NCBI GenBank assembly: GCA_964530335.1
Contig: CAZGYG010000058.1
Span: forward strand, 1 to 18,956
Origin: VGDP01 sp964530335
GTDB taxonomy: Bacteria > Pseudomonadota > Alphaproteobacteria > SP197
Reading direction: 5' to 3'
Length of the DNA: 18,956 nt
In this document: piece by piece, positions 14,352-18,956 of the stretch
Numbering within the stretch: the stretch's first letter is position 1
Layout: each line of letters begins with the position of its first letter
The notes under the pieces: generated by a model
Told to the model about the DNA's origin: nothing
What the model saw: the letters and a program-made list of their open reading frames with translations, nothing else
Database searches by the model: none
Made by a program: the position numbers and the translations under genes

Positions 14352-15082
14352 GCCTGCCGATCGCCGATCGTTGGTTCGAATGGCGCACCGTCGGCGACGG
14401 CGTCGTCGCCATCTGGGAGCCCCACGTCAAGCAGTTCTACCGCTGCAACATCTGGCTGGTGCGTGGCCGGGACCGCGATCTGCTCATCGACACCGGTCTC
14501 GGCGTGCGCCCGCTCCGGGCCGCGATCGCGGCCCTGCTCGAACGCCCGGTAGTGGCTCTCGCGACCCATAGCCACTTCGATCACATCGGTGGCCATCACG
14601 AGTTCGCCGATCGCCTCGCCCACGCGGCCGAGGCCGATATCCTGGCCGCGCCCTCGCGGCTGAACACCCTGATCGAGAAGTACGTGACGGACGCCATGCT
14701 GACCGCCGTGCCCGATGCCCGTTACCGCCCCGAGACCTACCAAGTGGCACCCGCGCCGGCCACGCGCTTGATCGGCGAGGGCGATCGCGTGGACCTCGGC
14801 GACCGGACCTTCGAGGTGCTGCACCTGCCCGGCCATTCGCCGGGCGGTATCGGCCTGTGGGAGGCGGGGACCGGGGTTCTGTTCTCGGGCGACGCGATCT
14901 ACGACGGCCAGCTCATCGACGACAACTTCCACTCCGACGTGGCCGATTACATCCGCACCATGGAGCGGCTGCGGACGATGCCGGTGCGCGTCGTCCATGG
15001 CGGGCATTGCCCGAGCTTCGGCCGCGAGCGGCTGGTCGAGTTGGCCGACGGCTACCTGCGGAGCAAGCGGGCGGCCCAGTGA
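14348..15082 (+). CDS. Metallo-beta-lactamase-fold hydrolase
   Basis: The 244-residue product starts at ATG 14348 (MSLPIADRWFEW). It has the full metal site: HSHFDH (His74, His76, Asp78, His79), His163 in LPGHSPGG, Asp182 in FSGDAIYDGQ and His220 in HGGH. LLIDTG (45-50) starts the fold. No signal peptide is seen, so it is probably cytoplasmic. Enzymes of this size in the superfamily include thioesterase- and glyoxalase-II-like hydrolases and acyl-homoserine lactonases; the motif set does not choose between them. It is transcribed away from the GH3 group and towards the polyamine-type importer, so it belongs to neither operon, though it could share a regulatory region with the GH3 group. Confidence 0.88.
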   Translation: MSLPIADRWFEWRTVGDGVVAIWEPHVKQFYRCNIWLVRGRDRDLLIDTGLGVRPLRAAIAALLERPVVALATHSHFDHIGGHHEFADRLAHAAEADILAAPSRLNTLIEKYVTDAMLTAVPDARYRPETYQVAPAPATRLIGEGDRVDLGDRTFEVLHLPGHSPGGIGLWEAGTGVLFSGDAIYDGQLIDDNFHSDVADYIRTMERLRTMPVRVVHGGHCPSFGRERLVELADGYLRSKRAAQ

Positions 15083-15094
15083 TTCAACCAAGTC

Positions 15095-15115
15095 CCGCGC
15101 GCGTCAGGCGCGCGG
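15095..15115. terminator. GC-rich hairpin between convergent genes
   Basis: A perfect 8-bp stem ccgcgcgc/gcgcgcgg with a five-base loop gtcag lies between the hydrolase gene and the importer ATPase gene, whose stop codon (15104-15106) sits in the loop. It is symmetrical, so it could stop transcripts from both sides. There is no T-run on either side, so termination would need Rho or be inefficient; it may instead protect the RNA 3' ends. Confidence 0.5.
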
Positions 15116-16168
15116 CAGGACGACCGCGGCGGCGGGGTCGATCCACGCCGGCACCGCTCCGTCGGGCGCCACGGCGGCGGGCGGCAGGTCCACGCGCAAG
15201 GCGAAATTGCCGTCCGGGCCGGCCATGGCGGTGGCCCGCTGGCGCGTGCCCTGGAATACGGCGCCGGTGAACCGGACCCCGCCGATCGGGGTGCGGCCGG
15301 CCGCGCTGGCGAGCTCGATCTGCTCGGGCCGCAGGACGACGACGACCGGCGCGCCTTCCGGGAATTCGCCGGGCAGCACGAGGTCGCCGAGCAGGGTCCG
15401 AACCTTCGCGCGCCCGCCGTCGCTGGCGACGATGGTTCCCTCGATCAGGTTGCTCTCCCCCATGAACGTGGCGGTGAACAGGGTGGCGGGGCGAAGGTAG
15501 ACCCGTCGCGGCGGGCCGACGTCCTCGATCCGTCCCGCGCGCATCACGACGACCACGTCGGCGATGCTCATCGCCTCCTCTTGGTCGTGGGTGACGTGAA
15601 CGAACGTGGTGCCGATGCGCCGCTGCAGGTTCTTGAGCTCGTCCTGCATCTGCCGGCGCAGCGCGAGGTCAAGCGCGCCGAGCGGCTCATCCAGCAGCAG
15701 CACCAGCGGATGCACGACCAGGGCCCGGGCGAGCGCCACCCGCTGGCGCTGTCCGCCGGAGAGCTCGTGCGGGCGGCGATCGGCCAGATCGGGCAGGCCG
15801 ACGAGTTCCAGCGCCTCGCGCGCTTTCGCCCGGCGTTGCGCGGCCGGCACACCGCGCATCATCAGGCCGAAGGCGACGTTGCGCCCGACGCTCATGTGCG
15901 GGAACAGCGCGTAGTCCTGAAACACGGTGGTCGTGGGCCGCCGCGCCGGCGGCCACGACGTCACGTCGCGGCCGCCGATCTCGACCCGGCCGGCATCGGG
16001 GGCGACGAAGCCGCCCAGCACGTTCAGCATTGTCGTCTTGCCCGAGCCCGAAGGGCCGAGCAGGACGGCGAACTGGCCCTCATCGATCGTGAGCGAGACG
16101 TGATCGAGCGCCGTGACGGCGCCGAAGCGCTTGACCAGGTCGTGGCAGCGGACGAGAGGTTCGCTCAT
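15104..16168 (-). CDS. potA: Spermidine/putrescine-type ABC importer ATPase (PotA family)
   Basis: The 354-residue protein starts at ATG 16168 (MSEPLVRCHDLVKRFG). It has Walker A GPSGSGKTT (38-46), Q-loop VFQDYALFPHM (Gln84), signature LSGGQRQR (136-143), Walker B LLLDEP (Asp160, Glu161) and switch His194 in VTHDQEEAM. A TOBE-type regulatory domain fills roughly residues 270-354 (LRPEQIEL near 296-304). FQDYALFPHM and MGESNLIEG are usual for the polyamine/iron/sulfate branch. It energises the two permeases encoded upstream; its ATG overlaps their last stop (ATGA at 16168-16165). The real substrate may be a polyamine or another small cation; the family symbol is a best fit. Confidence 0.9.
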   Translation of the reverse strand: MSEPLVRCHDLVKRFGAVTALDHVSLTIDEGQFAVLLGPSGSGKTTMLNVLGGFVAPDAGRVEIGGRDVTSWPPARRPTTTVFQDYALFPHMSVGRNVAFGLMMRGVPAAQRRAKAREALELVGLPDLADRRPHELSGGQRQRVALARALVVHPLVLLLDEPLGALDLALRRQMQDELKNLQRRIGTTFVHVTHDQEEAMSIADVVVVMRAGRIEDVGPPRRVYLRPATLFTATFMGESNLIEGTIVASDGGRAKVRTLLGDLVLPGEFPEGAPVVVVLRPEQIELASAAGRTPIGGVRFTGAVFQGTRQRATAMAGPDGNFALRVDLPPAAVAPDGAVPAWIDPAAAVVLPRA

Positions 16169-16947
16169 CGGCCCCGCCGGCGGGCGAACGCGATCTCGAA
16201 CGCCAGCACCAGAACGACGGAGACAGCGAAGACGAGCGAGCCCAGCGCGTTGGTGCGCGGATTGAGCCCTGAGCGCATCAGGTTCCAGATCTCGACCGGC
16301 AGGGTCGTGTCGAATTGCGTGAGCAGGAAGGCGATGACGAACTCGTCCCACGACAGCGTGAGCGACAGGAAGAACCCGGCGAAAAGTGCCGGCCACAGCA
16401 TCGGCGCGGTGATCAGCGCGAGCACCTGCCAGGTGCCGGCGCCGAGGTCGCGCGCCGCCCGCTCGATGTTCTGGTGGTGGTCCCCCATCTGGCTGAAGAC
16501 GATGGCGAAGCAGAGCGGCAGGTTGATCACCACGTGGCCGATGCCGACGGCCATGAGGGACTTCGGCACGCCCACGTCGTTGAACACGACCAGGAGCCCC
16601 ATGCCGATCACCAGGTAGCTGACCGAGAGCGGCGCCGTGACCAGGCCGCGCACGAACGCCCGCGCCGCGAAGCCATGGCGGGCGCAGCCGTAGGCGGCGA
16701 GGAAACCGAGCAGGGTGGCGACGGCCGAGGAACCCACGCCCACCAGGACCGAATTGAGCAAGGCCGCCGTCAGCCGGTCGTCGCCGAGCACGGCGGCGTA
16801 CCAACGCAAGGACGGCCCGTTGAACGGCGGCACCGGGAACAGCGTGCCCTGGAACGAGAACAGGACCAGGACGACGATCGGCAGGAAGATGAACCCGTAG
16901 ATGGCGGCGGCGAAGGCCGCCAGCGCGACATCGAAGGCGCGACGCAC
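16165..16947 (-). CDS. potC: Spermidine/putrescine-type ABC importer permease (PotC/PotI family)
   Basis: The 260-residue membrane protein starts at a GTG (minus strand 16947), three bases after the previous gene's stop. It begins with an amphipathic stretch and a helix with FIFLPIVVLVLFSF (19-32), a segment characteristic of PotC/PotI. NGPSLRWYAAVL follows, and then the EAA loop NIERAARDLGA (160-170), which contacts the ATPase. WDEFVIAFLLT lies near residues 200-210. Six helices are expected. It forms the channel with the neighbouring permease. Confidence 0.9.
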   Translation of the reverse strand: MRRAFDVALAAFAAAIYGFIFLPIVVLVLFSFQGTLFPVPPFNGPSLRWYAAVLGDDRLTAALLNSVLVGVGSSAVATLLGFLAAYGCARHGFAARAFVRGLVTAPLSVSYLVIGMGLLVVFNDVGVPKSLMAVGIGHVVINLPLCFAIVFSQMGDHHQNIERAARDLGAGTWQVLALITAPMLWPALFAGFFLSLTLSWDEFVIAFLLTQFDTTLPVEIWNLMRSGLNPRTNALGSLVFAVSVVLVLAFEIAFARRRGR

Positions 16948-16950
16948 GGA

Positions 16951-17802
16951 TCAGGCCCGCTCGAGCCGCAACCACCGGGCGCACGCCAGGTAGGCGAGGG
17001 TCACCACGACCATCAGGATGATGGAGAGCGCCGAGGCGAGCGGAATGTCGCCGCGGCGGCCGATCTGCAGCATGATGAGCTGCGGCATGAGAAGCTCGTT
17101 ATTGCCGCCGAGGATCTGCGGCGTGACGTAGTCCCCGATCGCGAGGACGAAGGTCAGGAACGCGCCAACCATGATGCCGGGCACCGTCAGCGGCAGGATC
17201 ACGTGGACGAAGGTGCCGACCGGCCCGGCCCCCAGGTCCGCGGCGGCCTTGCGATAATTGGGTCCGAGCTGCTTGAGGTTCGCGTAGATCGTCAGCGTCA
17301 GAAGCATGACGAAGAAGTGGACGAAGCCGACCACCGTGGCGAACCGGGTGTTGGCGAGCTGTATCGGATCGGCGAGCACGCCGAGGCCGACCAGCGCGTC
17401 GTTGACCACGCCCTTCTCGGCGAGCACGAGGAGCCAGCTATAGGATCGCACCAGGTACGAGGTCCAGAACGGCAGCACCGCGAGCAAAAGCCCGATCCGC
17501 TGCCAGCGCGCCGGCACCCGCTCGGCGAGGAACCAGGCGAACGGGTAGGCCAGCAGCACGGCGACGACGGTGACGATCGCCGTCACCTCGAGCGAGTTCA
17601 CCATCGCCTGCCGGTAGCTGGCGTTGGCGAAGAATTCGGCGTAGTTGGCGAGCCCGATGGTGCGGTCGACGGAGGACCCGTCGAGCCGCCACAGGCTGGT
17701 CAGTCCCATCGCCGCGAACGGCAGGACGAAAAAGGCAAGCGTCCAGGCCAGCGCGGGCGCGACCAAGCCCCAGCCGCGCAACCCCTCCCGCGACGCCGCC
17801 AC
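16951..17802 (-). CDS. potB: Spermidine/putrescine-type ABC importer permease (PotB/PotH family)
   Basis: The 283-residue membrane protein starts at a GTG (minus strand 17802). No other start is available, since the in-frame codon 18 bases upstream is the stop of the binding-protein gene. Helices include WTLAFFVLPFAAMGLTSLW (20-38). PFWTSYLVRSYSW (111-123) is a strong PotB/PotH signature, and the EAA loop is NYRKAAADLGAGP (182-194). GDYVTPQILGG (about 225-235) is also typical of the subfamily. It is the first permease of the operon, 15 bases after the receptor gene. Confidence 0.9.
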   Translation of the reverse strand: MAASREGLRGWGLVAPALAWTLAFFVLPFAAMGLTSLWRLDGSSVDRTIGLANYAEFFANASYRQAMVNSLEVTAIVTVVAVLLAYPFAWFLAERVPARWQRIGLLLAVLPFWTSYLVRSYSWLLVLAEKGVVNDALVGLGVLADPIQLANTRFATVVGFVHFFVMLLTLTIYANLKQLGPNYRKAAADLGAGPVGTFVHVILPLTVPGIMVGAFLTFVLAIGDYVTPQILGGNNELLMPQLIMLQIGRRGDIPLASALSIILMVVVTLAYLACARWLRLERA

Positions 17803-17817
17803 GCCCGAGCCTTGGCC

Positions 17818-18900
17818 CTACTGGGCCTGGAGCATCTCGGTCCAGACGTCCTGCATCGCCTTGTCGAGATCGGCGTCCGGCGCGGGGTATAGCTGCGCCC
17901 GGGCGAGGAACTGCGCCTGCTCGTCGAACCGCAGGATGCGCCTCTGTTCGTCGTCGAGCGCGGCCTTGGTGTTGGCCGGCATGCCCCAGTAGCACGCCGA
18001 GGTCGCGAGCCGCGCCTGCCCCTCGGGGCCCATCACATACTCGATGAAGGCGAGCGCGTCGTCCTTGCGCGTGCTCGCCTCGAACATGGCTAGCGACTGC
18101 GACCACAGGATCGCGCCCTCCTCGGGAATCGAGAAGTCGAGCGCGGGGTTCTCCTTGGCGAGCCCGGCCGTCACCCATTCGCCGCCGCCGACCAGGATGT
18201 CGACCTCGCCGGTGGCGAGCGCGGTCTGGCTCGACACCACCTCGCCAACCAATTTGGAGTTGGCCTTGATCTTGAGCAGAACGTCGCGGATCTCCGGCAG
18301 ATCGGCGGCGGTCAGCTCGGCGGTCTTCTTGCCCAGCCCGAGCGCCACCATGCCGATGATCGGCAGGTAGTAGTCGTAAATCGCGATCCGGCCGGCGTAC
18401 TTCGCATCCCACAGGGAGGACATGTGCTGCATGTCCGCCGGGTCGACCGCCTGGTTGTTGAAGCCGATCGTGTTGTAGCCGAACTTCTCGGTGATCCCGT
18501 AGCGCACGCCGTCGAACTTGGTCTGGGCGTCCATGACCATCTCGGGGAACAGATCGCCGAACGGCAGCCTGTCCTCGGGCAGGGCCGCGAACAGGCCCTT
18601 TTCGACGCCGCGCCGCACGTCGATCGAATCGATCACCATCACGTCCCAATCGCCGGGCTGGGACTGTTCGACGATGGCGAGGCCGGCGCCGGTGCCCTCG
18701 AACTCCTTGACGTTGACGTGGATGCCCGTCGCCTGCTCGAACGGATCGAGCAGCGCCGCATCGGCGTGATCGCACCAGATGAGCGCGTTGATCTCGCCCG
18801 CGGCCCGGGCACGCCGCCCCATGGCCGCGCCGGCGGCCACCGCGGCTGCGCCGCCCAGAACCTGCCGCCGCCGCCAGCCGCCCCGCTGCATGTTTGCCAT
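17818..18900 (-). CDS. potD: Tat-exported solute-binding protein of the polyamine-type importer (PotD/PotF family)
   Basis: The 360-residue product starts at ATG 18900, chosen for the strong aagggggg ribosome site just upstream; ATG 18891 is a close alternative. The N terminus carries a twin-arginine signal (RRRQVLGGAA from residue 10, then a short hydrophobic stretch and an ARA-type cleavage region near 33), so it should be exported folded. The mature part has the family 1/8 receptor pattern: INALIWCDHAD, GIHVNVKEFEGTGAG, DVMVIDS, YGITEKFGYNTIGFN, and GMPANTKA near the C terminus. It is the first gene of the operon followed by two permeases and an ATPase. The ligand is not determined by the sequence; polyamine is the default family guess. 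Confidence 0.9.
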   Translation of the reverse strand: MANMQRGGWRRRQVLGGAAAVAAGAAMGRRARAAGEINALIWCDHADAALLDPFEQATGIHVNVKEFEGTGAGLAIVEQSQPGDWDVMVIDSIDVRRGVEKGLFAALPEDRLPFGDLFPEMVMDAQTKFDGVRYGITEKFGYNTIGFNNQAVDPADMQHMSSLWDAKYAGRIAIYDYYLPIIGMVALGLGKKTAELTAADLPEIRDVLLKIKANSKLVGEVVSSQTALATGEVDILVGGGEWVTAGLAKENPALDFSIPEEGAILWSQSLAMFEASTRKDDALAFIEYVMGPEGQARLATSACYWGMPANTKAALDDEQRRILRFDEQAQFLARAQLYPAPDADLDKAMQDVWTEMLQAQ

Positions 18901-18905
18901 CGTGT

Positions 18906-18914
18906 CCCCCCTTG
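18906..18914 (-). promoter_or_regulatory. Shine-Dalgarno for the PotD-like gene
   Basis: On the minus strand these bases read caagggggg, ending five bases before the ATG at 18900. They favour that start over the in-frame ATG nine bases downstream and over longer versions. The remaining bases up to the window edge show no clear promoter. Confidence 0.5.
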
Positions 18915-18956
18915 CCTGGTCGGCCTGTGACTCGGCCGCCGGCATGGATACTCTAG

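Noticed and set aside
16315..17892. Plus-strand open frame of about 525 codons opposite the two permeases, rich in Glu, Arg, His and Asp
   Set aside because: The charged repetitive look comes from antisense reading of hydrophobic membrane codons.

Overview
The window is GC-rich, tightly packed bacterial DNA. Gene content (aerobic CO-dehydrogenase-type accessory genes, two multi-gene ABC importers, a Tat-exported solute-binding protein) fits a heterotrophic, probably soil or aquatic, proteobacterium. An alphaproteobacterium is my best guess from overall style, not from a marker gene. I see no rRNA, tRNA, CRISPR array, transposase or intact insertion sequence.

Layout. (1) 1-2778, plus strand: the end of a coxD-coxE-coxF-like maturation operon. 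It encodes a MoxR-type AAA+ ATPase (cut by the window edge), a VWA protein and an XdhC-family protein with a C-terminal YHS domain. In CO oxidisers these genes assemble the Mo/Cu active site of CO dehydrogenase; the structural genes would lie upstream, outside the window. (2) 2959-9323, plus strand: a six-gene peptide/nickel-type ABC importer operon in the order permease C, permease B, binding protein, acetamidase/formamidase, ATPase D, ATPase F. Most genes overlap by a few bases. The enzyme inside the transporter operon suggests uptake and hydrolysis of an amide. A promoter-like element with an embedded 14-bp palindrome precedes the binding-protein gene. (3) 9414-9539, minus strand: a short reading frame resembling the C-terminal end of an NnrS-type membrane protein, probably a gene remnant. 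(4) 9571-14043, minus strand: membrane di-iron fatty acid hydroxylase/sterol desaturase, GH3-family acyl-adenylating enzyme and enolase-superfamily enzyme, overlapping by 20 and 29 bp. A PKHD-type Fe(II)/2-oxoglutarate oxygenase follows after 64 bp. This is the least ordinary part of the window and could be a small biosynthetic or modifying pathway. (5) 14348-15082, plus strand: a metallo-beta-lactamase-fold hydrolase, divergent from the GH3 group. (6) 15104-18900, minus strand: a complete spermidine/putrescine-type ABC importer (binding protein, two permeases, ATPase), convergent with the hydrolase gene across a GC-rich hairpin.

How they may work together: regions 1, 2 and 6 are recognisable nutrient-uptake or energy modules. 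Region 4 is a candidate for an uncharacterised acyl-amide pathway: hydroxylate a lipid-like acyl chain, activate and conjugate it with GH3, then rearrange or epimerise the product with the enolase-family enzyme. That scheme is inference from family membership and gene overlap only.
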